In this document: positions 39,300 through 51,098 of the stretch, piece by piece
How the letters are laid out: each line of letters begins with the position of its first letter
How positions within the stretch are numbered: the stretch's first letter is position 1
Source of the DNA: Chrysoperla carnea
Lineage: Eukaryota > Arthropoda > Insecta > Neuroptera > Chrysopidae
Assembly (NCBI RefSeq): GCF_905475395.1
Contig: NC_058338.1
Span: forward strand, 40,707,935 to 40,771,934
DNA length: 64,000 nt
Reading direction: 5' to 3'
Position numbers and translations under genes: made by a program
The notes under the pieces: generated by a model
The model's database searches: none
What the model saw: the letters and a program-made list of their open reading frames with translations, nothing else
Told to the model about the DNA's origin: nothing

Positions 39300-39779
39300 T
39301 CTCTATATATTATAAATGCGAAAGTAAGCATGTTTGTTTGTTTGTTTCTTACGCTTTCACGCTAAAACTAGCGAATGGTTTGTAATGAAAGTGTATAGCA
39401 ATATAGCTGATATATCAGAATAACACATGAGATATAATTTATAAAGATATATTAATAAAAAAATAAAAAAAATTTAAAAATTAATTTAATTTGACATTAC
39501 CATAAATTACAGATTTCTGTAAAAGTAGTCATTTGACATTACCATAAATTATAGATTTCTGTAAAAATAGTCTATATAAAATATTTCACGGCCATCTTTC
39601 TGATATACTCAATGAATAATTACTATTATATATTTAAAAAAAAGAAAACCAGAAATATATTTTACCTGTTTAAAACAATCCTTACCATTATTTCGAGGGT
39701 TATAGAAAGGAGATAAGCGAGAGCAATTTTTATCAATCTTTACTTTTAAACCCAGCGAAGCGGGTGGGTATCACTCTAG
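39300..39779 (+). mobile_element. Complete Helitron-like family H1 element, 480 bp
   Basis: It begins TCTCTATATATTATAAATGC at 39300, preceded by A, then GAAAGTAAGCATGTTTGTTT and CTTACGCTTTCACGCTAAAA. It ends TTTTAAACCCAGCGAAGCGG, GTGGGTATCACTCTAG at 39779, followed by T. The A|TC...CTAG|T borders and the GC-rich CCCAGCGAAGCGGG stretch shortly before the end fit Helitron structure. The interior has a 41-bp tandem duplication (39493-39575, TGACATTACCATAAATTA twice) and an inverted match to the 58181 and 31031 copies. There is no Rep/helicase coding, so it needed an autonomous partner. Confidence 0.75.
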
Positions 39780-40829
39780 TTACTAAATAATTTTAAGAAA
39801 GCGACAGCAAAGAAACCAAAATAAAGCTTATAAACAGATAGCATACAGCTAGGCCAAAAGTCAACCGATAAAACATTTTTTCTTTTTGGTAATTCGAAAC
39901 AACCACCTTGTTTCAAATAATTATTGATACAATCCTGAACGATGTTTAAGGAATTTTGGCATAACATATTGTTTTACAATAGAGAAACTCTAAAGCTCGA
40001 AGGTAACTTTAGTCAAAAATCTTACAAAATTCGCATACTGGTTTAAACTTATAAAACTTCTTTTTTTTATTGGTCACAAAACAATTATTTTTAAAAATAA
40101 TTTATTACCATTCATTAATATAACCTCTTGGTCGAAAGAAATGGGTTGAAAAATTCTTTATTGAAATGAATTAAAATTGTTTAAAATAAAATAATTTTGA
40201 AGAATAAAATGTTATTTATTTATAAAATTTAATTTTTGGTATGTCACAAATAAATTTATTATCTGTACTAATGTCAAATAATAATAATGAAATATCATAA
40301 TAAATTAAATTAAATTTATTTACTTTATATATGGTATAAATTCTACAGTGATGGCAAAACATGTTGTTTTTGGAATCTCTTAAGGTTGTTGTCGCGATAT
40401 TTGAGTAGCGTCAGAAAATACTTAATTTTTGTGTACTTACTAAAGACATGATTATACAATTACCCTTCAAATTTGAATCTGTTTGACCGTCTAGAATCTG
40501 AGATAAATTTAATTAAAAGTTCGATATTTAACATGTATGGTATACACTCTTTACACTTTTGCATCAGTTATTAATTTATAAAAAACAAACTGTCAGATAT
40601 TTTCCAAAAACTAACAGTCTATTAATTGATTTGTTTGGATTCTAAAAAAAAAATAAAAATAGTTATTTTTAAAAAATGGTTTAAAGTTCAACAATTTATA
40701 AGCAAGTATACATAGTAGCGAGTCAGACAGAAAGAAGTAGTAGCAAGTATAATATTGTATGTGTAACGTCTCCACGAGAACAGGCTTAGCTACAAGCTCG
40801 TATACTTTTACAGTGCGCATATTCCATTA

Positions 40830-40830
<1 letters not shown>

Positions 40831-40903
<73 letters not shown>
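40831..40903. repeat. (AT)n microsatellite 1
   Basis: About 70 bp of nearly pure AT dinucleotides between ordinary AT-rich DNA. Confidence 0.95.
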
Positions 40904-41777
40904 GAAATCATGGATATTAAAATATAGATTCCGACAAACACCACTCACGCAGCGCTCTTAGAGCAAGTAGGGGCAAAAGAGTACGTATTTTTAATTGGAA
41001 AAGGAATTCTAGTTCTAGATATCTTGTTTCGGCTATGAGACATTCACGTGAGTTTTTTTTTCGATAATTATTCAATTTTTATTATAGATAATTAATTTTT
41101 ACATTATTTATTGACTTTGCGTCTGCTTTTTTGCGATTAATATATCATAAATCTTATAACAGACCTATTCTATATCATGTATGCTCTAGAAAGAATGTCT
41201 CAGCGAGTTTTTTTTAAATATTTTGTTTTTGTCATGAAGAGGTCTTGATAATTATCTGACTCTTCGTTTCATTTAAAAAAGAAAAAAAAGAAAAGAATAA
41301 TATAGTATTATGATAGTCTCTTTGAACTAAAAATTTCAGTTCTTTATCGCCAATCGAAATTAATTTAATGGTTGCCGAACTTTTTTCCCATGACTGTACA
41401 TAGACATAGTACATACACTAAATATATACAGGATCTGACGAAAGATAATCACATAATTAAGGAAACGTACAAGTTGTGAGTATTTTAATCAATCAATAAA
41501 TTGTTGAATTTTATTTTATTTTATATATTTTTTTGTTTTTATATGAATGCCATAATGACTTTTTATTAATCATATGAAAATACTTTCTTAGTGCTCTTGT
41601 TATTTTGGTAAGTTTGAACAAAAAGTGCATGTGATCGGGCGTTAAAATACTTTGAAAATGCTCGTTCACTAATTAAGACTAAAGCAATATAAAAGCAAAT
41701 AATTATTTTTGAAACTGAAAGTTTGCCGAACATAATTTGATATTCATACTGTAGTTAAATTTAATTAATGGTTACAG

Positions 41778-41778
<1 letters not shown>

Positions 41779-41837
<59 letters not shown>
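41779..41837. repeat. (AT)n microsatellite 2
   Basis: About 59 bp of pure TA dinucleotides, 0.9 kb from the previous array. Confidence 0.95.
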
Positions 41838-41842
<5 letters not shown>

Positions 41843-42706
41843 GTCATTCATTTAACAATGTAATACCTACTCCTGTTTTTGAAGTTATCAGAATTAAACC
41901 CTTATTGTCTGTTATCCTTGCTCAAAAATAACAATATGACTACAGATAATATAATATTAGCATTGTTATCAGTAATAATGAATGATGTTTTATGGTTGCC
42001 AATATCCTCAAGGAAATAACGAACCAGAGAATGTAAATTAAAAAAATTGAAAATATTTCAATATCTCTTACTCATACTTGTTTACGCATTATTTACATAT
42101 TTTTAAATTTTTGTTGGTATAGTTTTTTGGTACTTAACTTGTAGCTCATATATATACAACTTGTTTTTTCTTTGGTGGAATGTTTTTTTGATAAATGTTT
42201 CAAACGTGGTAACCCTATTTATTTAGGAATACTGAGATGACATCGTATTCCTGGTCGGTTTAATAATAATGTCACGGTCATTGTATGTATGATCAAATAT
42301 CAACAATATGTTATTTTATATCATTTCATTTATTAGATGGTTCAACAATTATTTTTGTTCCACACAATAAAAATAAGAAACTATTCATCTTCTTTTATTA
42401 ATTGAAGTAAGAAATTGCGATTTATTCGAATTTATTATTTTTCAATTTTGAGGAAACCATACTTATTTTATAAATATGAAAGGTTATACGTTTGTGTATT
42501 TGCTTAGTTTTATCGTTCTAATATTTGGATCGATTTAAGTCCGTATCTCAAAAAACTATTTGTGAGAAATTATTAACATGGGTTTCCCATATACGAAATT
42601 CACATCAAATTTTAAAAACCTTAGGGGAGGAATTTCCAAAAATGCCTTCTTCTAGACCCCACGGTTTGATCTGTGCGTTGATAGATCAGATATCTCAAAT
42701 CGGTGT

Positions 42707-42993
42707 GTCTTTTGACAGAGGCCTCCTCCAACTGTCTCCACTGTTTTCTGTCTCCTACTCCCATCTTCTTATTGGGCGACCATGCCTTCTTTTACTGTCT
42801 CTTGGGTACCATATAGTAGCCTGTTTGCTCCACTTATTTTTATTACACCGTAGTATATGGCCGATCCAACCCCAATTTTGGTGATCAATGCGGTAGAATG
42901 TATCGGTTACTTTTGTTCTGTTCCTTATTTCAGATTCTGTCTTTGAGCCTTAATCCAGACATACTTCTCTCCATAGCTCGTTGGCATCATGAG
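42707..42993 (-). pseudogene. RTE/Jockey-like LINE ORF2 C-terminal relic
   Basis: Read on the minus strand, the sequence gives CQRAMERSMSGLRLKDRI, stop, NKE, then after a one-base shift NRTKVTDTFYRI, WIGHILR, KWSKQATIWYPRDSKRRHGRPIRRWE, then stop and a GDSWRRPLSKD-like end. This follows the well-known C-terminal pattern of RTE-type and related reverse transcriptases: QRAMER.ML...LRDRIRN, R..TKVTD, W.WAGH..R, W.P....R..GRP..RW.D and W.R.AQDR. Two in-frame stops and one frameshift show it is dead. Only the last ~95 residues remain; the polymerase domain is absent. The 119-codon + strand frame at 42525-42884 is its shadow. Confidence 0.8.
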
Positions 42994-43607
42994 CTTCAAG
43001 CGATGCTTTTCAGTGTTCAGTGTCACTAAAAACATTACCTACAGCAATATTTAAAAAAAATATTTTATATCATTGTGTATTATTATTGTATGAATATAAT
43101 AATAACATTCATATTTATAGTGATATTGAATTTTAATTTGACAAACATAATAATTATATTTGTTTTCTATATTAGTTAGTTTATTCTCTAAATAATATTT
43201 TACATATATTTCATTATTATTAAAATATTATATGCACAGTTGATTATCAAATAATTAAATCATAAATTAATTCCTACCATAATTAATCTGATTTTAAATA
43301 ATATTATCTATGTAACAAATTCATATTTAAATACATAAATAAATGTAAATGCATCTTTAATATGTATTGTGCAGCAAAATAAAAATTACATACATTAAGA
43401 AAATAATATTTGTTGCAAACAAATAGCCCTCGTATGAGTGCAACCCTTATGGTCCACTCTTTTAACTTCCCATATTATGAAATGATTATTAATTATTTAA
43501 CTGGCACAAAAATAAATAGCTTTGACCCGAAACACACGCTTTTAAGCAAGGCAAACCGCTTTTATTTAGACTATATAAATTCATAAAATTAATTATCGTA
43601 ATAGTAC

Positions 43608-44126
43608 AAGAGATAATAAGGTCGATCTTCACCCATCTGATAACCAGTTGAGACATATTGTTTATGAAATTTTATTAATTTTTAAACATGTCTATCATAT
43701 TTTTTCTATTAAAAAGTGTTCATGGATATTTATAATTTAATTTATTTTTTCCACGAACGGCTTTTTTCAAGCAAGTCTATACCATTATTTTCGTTATAAA
43801 ATTATCTTTCTTCCGATACCAATTTCGATTGGGTTACAGATCGGTGAAGCTTCTTATATTGATTTATCTGTTCATACCTGATGAGATAACTTCACCTATC
43901 TGTTAACTAATCGAAATTAGTATCATGAGAAAGATCATTTAATTACGAAATTAATGGTATAAGCTTTCCTAAAAAAAACCGTTCCTGGAAAAAAATAATT
44001 AAAATTTATTAAATTAAAAATATCCATGAACACTTTTCGATCGAAAAACTATGATAGGCATACTTCATAAAAAATATGTCTCATCTGGTTAACAGACGGG
44101 TAAAGATCGACCTAATAATGTCTCTT
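43608..44126. mobile_element. Large foldback element, arms over 200 bp
   Basis: Left and right halves are reverse complements over almost their whole length. Matching landmarks, left versus inverted right, are GGTCGATCTTCACCCATCTG / GGTCGATCTTTACCCGTCTG, AACCAGTTGAGACATATT / AACCAGATGAGACATATT, AAAAAGTGTTCATGGATATT / GAAAAGTGTTCATGGATATT and TTTTTCCACGAACGGCTTTT / TTTTTCCAGGAACGGTTTTT. TATACCATTA, the ATTTCGATT block and GGTGAAG follow on both sides. The ends are AAGAGA and TCTCTT. Divergence between the arms of roughly one base in eight suggests it is old, unless it moves by hairpin formation. No ORF and no clear target duplication. Confidence 0.85.
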
Positions 44127-46587
44127 AGACCATAAATATTTCTATAAATGTTACTTTTACAGAAAAAGTGATGAGAGTATAAAATGATTTTCATAAATTT
44201 TATTATTTTTTAAATATTTATTTTCTACAAATGCCAATATTATAAAAGTTTTAAATTAATCCAAAAAGCATTGATACTATAGTTGAATATATTTTTCGAT
44301 GTATCAATAAATACTTTAAATCCTTTGAAACATACTAATGAACACAATAATTAAAAATATTTAAAAAATCATGTGAGAAGCCATTATAGTGCTTCATAAA
44401 ATTCATTTGATATGTGCCATACAAGGGCCTGGCTATATGTAAAATATTTTTAATAAAATGTAAAAAAGTAGTAAATTCCAATTTCAATTTATTCATTTTA
44501 AAATGATTTTATTTCAAACTGACAGATATTTTTTATTGCCTCACTTCAATCGATCATGAAAACAAGTTAGTGACGTAAAATTTAGAAATGAATTCATATT
44601 TATCTGTAAAAAAATGTAAAAATATATAAAAGTAATTTGTACCCTTTTTAACGTTGACATTCATATGCATACAAAAGTCTGTGGTACTTGTAAAAGAGAA
44701 AAAAAAAGTAATATACTCAAATAATTATTTACGGGTAAAAGAAACAATTTTTTATTTCATAATTTTAAATCGGGTTTATTAATTAAAACTACTTTATTAA
44801 TTTGTTTGTTGAAATTAAATAAGTCAAGAGCCTACACTTGAGTAGTTTAAAATAAAAGTTACATATCACAAATCTGTGCTTTTTTTCAGTGCATACTTTG
44901 CTAAGTTCTTAAAATCGGTTTGTTTTTCATTTCTTTACAGAATAAAAAGTTTAAAAACGCGCATAATTGGCTATGAAAATGTTGAACTGAAAAACAAAAA
45001 TTAAAATAATGACAACTCATCCCGAAGTTGGCCGTTTCATATTGATCAATAGTAATGCATATGTAGCTGGTTCAAATCTAATTTCTTTTAAATAAACCTA
45101 TAAGCAGGTACAAAGCTTTTTTTTAAATAAAAGGTTTATACCTGTTCATGCAGTTGGGATATTCACATAAGTGTTTTATTATAATATTTATAAGTGGTAG
45201 AAACAATCAAAAAAATAAAAATTTAAAACTATGTTGCATTTCAAAACAACAATATTTGAAATTTGCTAGACAGTACGTATAGTAATTTCATACAAACAAC
45301 TCATGCGTTTGTGTCAACTTTACCACTCAACGGTAGTTGTATCACATTCGTGGCACCATTCGCCATATTTGACTTCGCAATGAGGTTGAGACAACCTCAT
45401 ATCTGTTGGTTTTAAGAATTTTTTCAGTGTAAAGTTTTGTTTTTGAAAAAAATTACTTTAATTCACCTAGGATTCATCATTAAGATTATAGATCCTTCGA
45501 ACAGGTGGCTTGAATGAAATACATTTGAAAACACGCAATATGCTGGTTTCGAGAAATTTTTATATGCAATAGCCAAGACAAATTCTAGTTTTTACGTGAA
45601 TTAAAAATAATATTCGAGACACCTAATCGATAATGAAAATTACTTGTAAGCCGGTATATAGTATAAATAAAACGTTTGGTGAACACTATACTATTATACA
45701 GCAGTTGTTACGAAAGTATTTTTTTGTTATTTAAATGTCAAACTATCTATAATTAAAAATGATTTTTCCACACATTGAAATCATACCTACTCTTTTGCAA
45801 TGTACTGATGTTTGTCAGTACTGGACATAATTGACATCTAAAAAATAGAACTATTAAAACTATTTGGAATGAATAGAGAACCTATTGTCGAACTGTAAAT
45901 TCCATTAAAGTGCATTTATTGTAATATCTAACTGGCTTCAAAGAATGATAATTACTCTATTTCCAACAATTTTGTATTGATTTTGTATTCGTTGTAAGCA
46001 AAGTATATTGAGGGAACAACTCAATCGATTTTTGAAATGTTTACATGTAATTGGCATAGAAGTTATAGAATAAAAATTATTGAATAATAACAATTAATTA
46101 AGGTTTAAGTAAGACAATGTGAAAATAAAAGACGAAATTGCATAAATATTGTTTTTAAAATGTAAATTATAATACTTAATAACTTATTTAAATTGGTTTG
46201 AAAATAGTATTCAATTTTCAATTTAAACAATATATACAAACCATAGACTTATATGCCCATCTATAAAATTATATTAATAAAGTAGTATGTCGTTACCATA
46301 GAAACTACTGAAATAAAAGGACGGTGCAAATAGTCACTATCAACGACCAAATCAATTTTCATTACGTTTTATTGACTTTCAAACATTTCACGACTTGTAA
46401 CAGAAGGCGTATTTATGAATCGATACAACTCTTAAAATTTTTATCATTCTTTTAGTTTGGTCTCGAAACGCTTGAATTGATGAATTCTTTTTATGATGAA
46501 TAAATATTCTTTTTTGAATTTAAATATGAACAATCATCATGAATAATCAATGTGAAAAAAAATCAACTTAAAATAAATAAAAAGAAG

Positions 46588-46662
46588 TATAAACAAACAA
46601 TTGACTGAGTTAATTGTTGAAGTATCATGTATAGACAGTGTTGATGATACAATCGTTTAATT
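46588..46662 (+). repeat. Dispersed repeat R2, copy 3, left piece
   Basis: AAACAAACAATTGACTGAGT, TAATTGTTGAAGTATCATGT and ATAGACAGTGTTGATGATAC match the start of R2 as seen at 52756 and 7691. The copy is then broken by a LINE fragment and resumes at about 47304. Confidence 0.7.
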
Positions 46663-46664
46663 TT

Positions 46665-46686
46665 TGACGTCACGTAAGTGACGTCA
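46665..46686. promoter_or_regulatory. Paired CRE-like palindromes TGACGTCA
   Basis: TGACGTCA, the consensus cAMP-response element bound by CREB/ATF bZIP factors, occurs at 46665-46672 and again at 46679-46686. The two lie in mirror arrangement around GTAA, so GACGTCAC-GTAA-GTGACGTC is a perfect 8-bp stem. They sit at the left edge of the LINE fragment. Binding is a possibility, not shown. The pair could be a chance palindrome or part of the element. Confidence 0.4.
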
Positions 46687-47079
46687 TCTGAGCATAGCCC
46701 ATATAAGCACTTGACCTTTTCGGAAGGATCGCAAGCATATTTATCATTTACTTGTCCAATACAATTTATACGAGTATTTGCGCAGTTACGTACCACAAAC
46801 CATAAAATTTTAAGAATCGTTATTAACAACCTAAGCTACACTATTGATCAAGAAACTAATTGCTCCCTCTGCAGCTTAAACGAAAAAGAGAGTCTTGCTC
46901 ATTTGCTTTGTATCTGCCCGGTTTATAATTACGAGCGTTTCATCTTTTTTCAAAAAGCTAGCTGCAACCAAACTGATCTGGAAAAGATGTTACATGACAT
47001 GAGCATCGGACATATAAAAAGAGTTTTCTGGCTTGTTAGAACAATATTGTTGATACGTTCCTTCCTACTAGATCAATAG
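46678..47079 (+). pseudogene. Non-LTR retrotransposon C-terminal fragment
   Basis: The 133-codon open frame contains CSLCSLNEKESLAHLLCICP with Y after one residue. This is the C-x2-C-x9-H-x4-C zinc-finger-like motif found at the end of the reverse transcriptase ORF in I, Jockey, R1, LOA and related clades. Residues before it (QLRTTNHKILRIVINN) look like the preceding short linker. The ORF ends in a TAG, then about 190 bp of 3' untranslated sequence leads to a (TTA)n run at 47245-47268, which is the tail type of several such LINEs. The polymerase domain is missing, so this is a 5'-truncated insertion. The first ATG-like codon is not a real start. Confidence 0.75.
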
Positions 47080-47244
47080 CGATTCCATCGATAACTTCTG
47101 GGCTGATCATGTTTTTCTTTTGCTTGTAGAAATTAAATAGTTAATTTTCGTTTTTCCCTCCTTCTTTTTAACATTGAGTTTATTTTTTTCTTATTTCTAA
47201 AACTTGAATTTCCTTTATAAAGAATTGTAATATTCTAAATAAAG

Positions 47245-47268
47245 TATTATTATTATTATTATTATTAA
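47245..47268. repeat. (TTA)n tail of the LINE fragment
   Basis: About eight trinucleotides, directly after AATAAAG and before the point where R2 sequence resumes, consistent with a LINE 3' tail. Confidence 0.7.
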
Positions 47269-47303
47269 TTATAGTAAAGAAAGATATACACTCTTAGATA
47301 GCT

Positions 47304-47761
47304 ACACATTCATAACTGATATTCCCATATAATACATACTATAAAGTTTGCACCTAATTTTCGCCCTCGCGGTGAAAAAGGGAAGTTTACAAAAAAATAA
47401 TTCAAACAAAAGTTGTTAATTTTTTATAAGGAACATTTTTTATACTTAAACTTTTGTTCTATCTCTAAGGGTTCAAAAGCTGGATCCTACGGATCCAAGA
47501 CCCACTTGACCTATATTGCTCATTTACGAACTCGGCCTCACTTTTACGTCCTGAGTACGTTTTAAAATTTTATCGTGATATATCTTTTCGTTTTTGAGTT
47601 ATCGTAAAGACAGGCGGACACACAGATAACCGAAAATGGATTAATTAGGTGATTTTATGAGCACCTATACCAAAATTTTGTTTATAGCATCAATATTTTT
47701 AAGCGTTACAAACTTGAGACTAAACTTAGTATACCTTGGTATATTTCATAAACATGGTTTA
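47304..47761 (+). repeat. Dispersed repeat R2, copy 3, right piece
   Basis: R2 resumes with CATTCATAACTGATATTCCC, CATATAATACATACTATAAA and GTTTGCACCTAATTT. It continues through GACCCACTTGACCTATATTG, a shortened GACAGGCGGACACACAG run, GGTGATTTTATGAGCACCTA and GCATCAATATTTTTAAGCG, and ends TATACCTTGGTATATTTCAT. Together with 46588-46662 it forms one R2 copy split by the LINE. Confidence 0.75.
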
Positions 47762-48488
47762 ATAAGAAATATAGAAAGATAGTATTATAAATAGAACAAA
47801 AAATAAAACATATAGGTATATTTTTAGAACATTATATAATTTAAAAATGAATATCATGATATTTTTCAAACTATGTGAATTTAACAATATATCGTACGCA
47901 ACAGACTTACCTCTCCCACACTTATACATATCATCATGAATATGAACTTTACAAAAATTTTGTTAAAAGTATACACACAAAACAGTCAAAAACACATCAA
48001 TAAATGAAGCGAACAACAAAAAGGCGGATATTATATAGAGGTACATTCAAAAAAAGTGACTAATAAATACATAAAATACTGTTCCTTCCATCTGTTTATT
48101 GAATTTGTTTTATTTATTTTGATTTTTTTTTATTTATTTAGTTGGTCTTAGTACTCATTTTTTAGTTTTGTTTAAAATATACAAATTTCTGTCTGGAAAA
48201 ATGAAGAATGAATAAATTGTAGTTAAATAACCACAGATTTGTTTCTTTCAAAATATTTTATTTATTACTTTTTTTTTTTGTTTACTTAAAATCATGTATA
48301 CGATATTTATTTACATCATGGGCTCTCGATTATAATATATGATTTTTAATATGATACATACAGCGTAAACTAAATATTGATAAATATATTGTCTAATAAT
48401 CTTGATTAAAGAGAATTGAAAAAATAATAAGTGAATAAAGTAAAATAAAAATTCAATGAGTTGAAAAAATTGCACTCTGTGTTTAGAA

Positions 48489-48570
48489 CTCGAATGGCCA
48501 AATTGGTAGGGCGCTTGACATGAATCCAAGAAGTCTGGTTTCGAATCCTGATTCGAGTCCTGGTCGAATT
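48489..48570 (+). mobile_element. tRNA-like sequence, probable SINE head (type 2)
   Basis: TGGCCAAATTGG (48495-48506) fits the polymerase III A-box consensus and GGTTTCGAATCC (48537-48548) is B-box-like. Between them CTTG..........CAAG can form an anticodon-arm-like stem. No acceptor stem pairs at the two ends, so it is not a functional tRNA gene. The downstream sequence does not match the SINE at 23376. A diverged relative with the same GCGCTTG.../GACGCTTGG... and CCAAG core lies at 61519-61577. Confidence 0.5.
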
Positions 48571-50902
48571 TTTTCAAGCCCTTTTAATGAAATATCATTT
48601 AATTTCTATTGATACATTTAATAAAATTTGAAGCGAAGAGCTCTTCATATTCTTCTTGTAGAAATACTCGAATTGATTCTCTGTACGGTGCTAATACAGA
48701 ATTTGTCTGACCTTCTAAAAATTTTCATAAATGATCACAAACAAACGTTTTTTTTTTAAAATCTTCCAACGGAGTACTGAATCGATCGCAATTCACACAT
48801 CGATTTAGAGAAAAATATTCGAGAAGTACTTTAGAAATGCAACACATACCTAGAATATGGTTGGAAAAAAGTAGTAAGCGACGACTTTTTATGTTTTATG
48901 TGGTTTCTTCCGATTTTTAATAACAAGCAGCGGCTTTAATAGAAGGCGAAAAAATTCTAACTAAGTTTGTGAATTCCAATACAAGAACTTTTGTAACGAT
49001 CATTTTTTTATTCCTAATCACTGTATCTAGTGGAAAAATTGGCCATTTCGATATTTTTTAGTAGTTTTGAGGATACTTCTATAAATTCTTGAGTAGCTGA
49101 ATCATGCATGCCTACTACATTTTCCCTAAGTAAATAATTGAAAGCTTAGTGTACGTAATTCCCAACCTGTTTGTTATTGGTAAAGGAAAGTTGTTTTGTT
49201 ATTCCAAAACATTCGATAAAACGGTTCTGTCCATAATCTCAATGATTTTTCTTTTATTATGATATCTTCCTATTACAAGATTTTTCATTTTCCAAAAGGA
49301 TGGTGATTGTTATAACCTTGGCAGCTATACTAAAGGGCCTAAAATGTTATAACTGCCAAAGTTGATTTGCCAAAGTTCATTTTGTGGATCGCCTGTTAGA
49401 CATTCACGTTTTGTTGTGAATAATCCTGTACACTAAATGCACAAAAACATTTCGTCTTTTTGTAATATGGAATTGTTGTGAGTTCATTTTTGTTCAGCAA
49501 TATTGCTGGTTGAGTTAAACTACACTATCATACAAACATGTATTATATACAATAATAATAAATATATAGTTGATGTTGTTATTATTATTGTGTTATTTGT
49601 AAACAAAATGTTTTTTGGTGGTTATTTTTCTATTGTTATTGCTGTTGTTGTTGTTGTTGTATTATGTATTCGTATACAGTAGTTTACGTATTCATAATAT
49701 CAAAAAAAGTTTTTTTTTTTTAATACTATTATGCAGGGTCGTATTTATAGGAAGGAAGACTGGTCAAGTAGTTCCCCTTTGTCCCTTTTGGTTTCTTTAA
49801 TCATTAAAATGTTTCAAAAAAATTATTGTTTTCTTTTTTTTGTGAAAATGTTTTAGTCTATGAATTGATATAAAATATGGGGTAATAAATTATCATGAAA
49901 AATTTGATAAAACATACTTATTTCAATATTTAAATTAGCAAAAAACTCAAAAATTTATTTTTCAACAATCCACTTTCGAATAAAAAACTCAAGTTCATTA
50001 TGTTCATTTCTTAGCAAATTTCTAAATACGCCACTGCTGTTATGCCTTTTTAATGATTTTTAAATATGAATAACTATAAAGAATGACTCCAAAATTTCTG
50101 GAAATAACTAGTACGATAAACAAAAGCAAGACCACGAACCATTTACTTCATATCATAAATTATAACTTATTTCCAAGCACCTTTCTTATTAATCAAGAAA
50201 TCCAGAAAGCAGTATAAACCAGGAAAAACATTTTATATGTCCCTTTCATACCGTATTCCGACCGAGATTTTATATTGAATGAAGCGGAAAAACTACTCCC
50301 GGGCCCTTGAAATATCCGGTCTAGAACGCAACCAACTTCCTTACTCCTGTTCTATGTAAGTGACTCAAATGTAATATCTTCGTGTCAAAACTATAAATTT
50401 GCCAAAACTAACGTCATAAAGTAGCTTCATCATGTTCCTATACTTAGTTAATCTGCTTTCATCGTTAACTCAAAACTTTTTTTTTTTATAATTGGCGTCG
50501 TGTCAAACTCAAACAAATTACTAAAATTATATTCGATTCTTCTAGTTATCCTATAGCTCTATTTCAACGTCCGATGTAATGAATACTTGGACGAATTAAC
50601 AATATTTATATTCTCTATTTTTATTAAATATTCAGATCTAGATTGAGCTACAATGAAAGATATTTATGACAAATGGAAAGTACTCAAGGAATATTTAAAG
50701 ACAACGTTTATACTATTATGAATTATGACAAAATTGTACTTGGTGTACAATTTTCCATCATATTTTCAAAATGAAGAACTGTTAGCTTGTATATCCTTAC
50801 TTTTGAAGCATCCTGTATATTATAAATATGTTCAAAAATATGTGCATGATATCACGCGTAAAGAACATGAAAATACATGAATATATTTTGTATACTTTTT
50901 AT

Positions 50903-51098
50903 CAGTGTTGTCAACTTAGTAGTTTTACCACTAAAACTAGTGGTTTTTTTCTACTATTTTTCTACCTTTAGTGGCAAATAATTTAAATAATTTTATATTT
51001 TAATATCATTTCTGGCAATATTATTGCTCTCTACTTGTTTTTTAGTGGTTTTCTATCGCCTGTTTAGTGGGCCTTAGAGTTGAAAGTTGGCAACACTG
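50903..51098. mobile_element. hAT-type MITE, 196 bp, with 8-bp duplication
   Basis: The ends are CAGTGTTGTCAACTT and, inverted, CAGTGTTGCCAACTT. They are flanked by the perfect 8-bp direct repeat CTTTTTAT at 50895-50902 and 51099-51106. Ends starting CA(G)xG with 8-bp target duplications define the hAT superfamily. Several TAGTGG units (both orientations) are scattered just inside the termini, as expected for subterminal transposase-binding repeats. There is no coding capacity. The intact duplication suggests a fairly recent insertion compared with the other elements here. Confidence 0.9.

Noticed and set aside
42525..42884. 119-codon + frame, second longest in the window
   Set aside because: It is antisense to a LINE reverse-transcriptase relic that explains the sequence better.
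44918..44940. Acceptor-like CATTTCTTTACAG as another exon of the gene
   Set aside because: The following sequence has no open frame in the phase required and no plausible donor.
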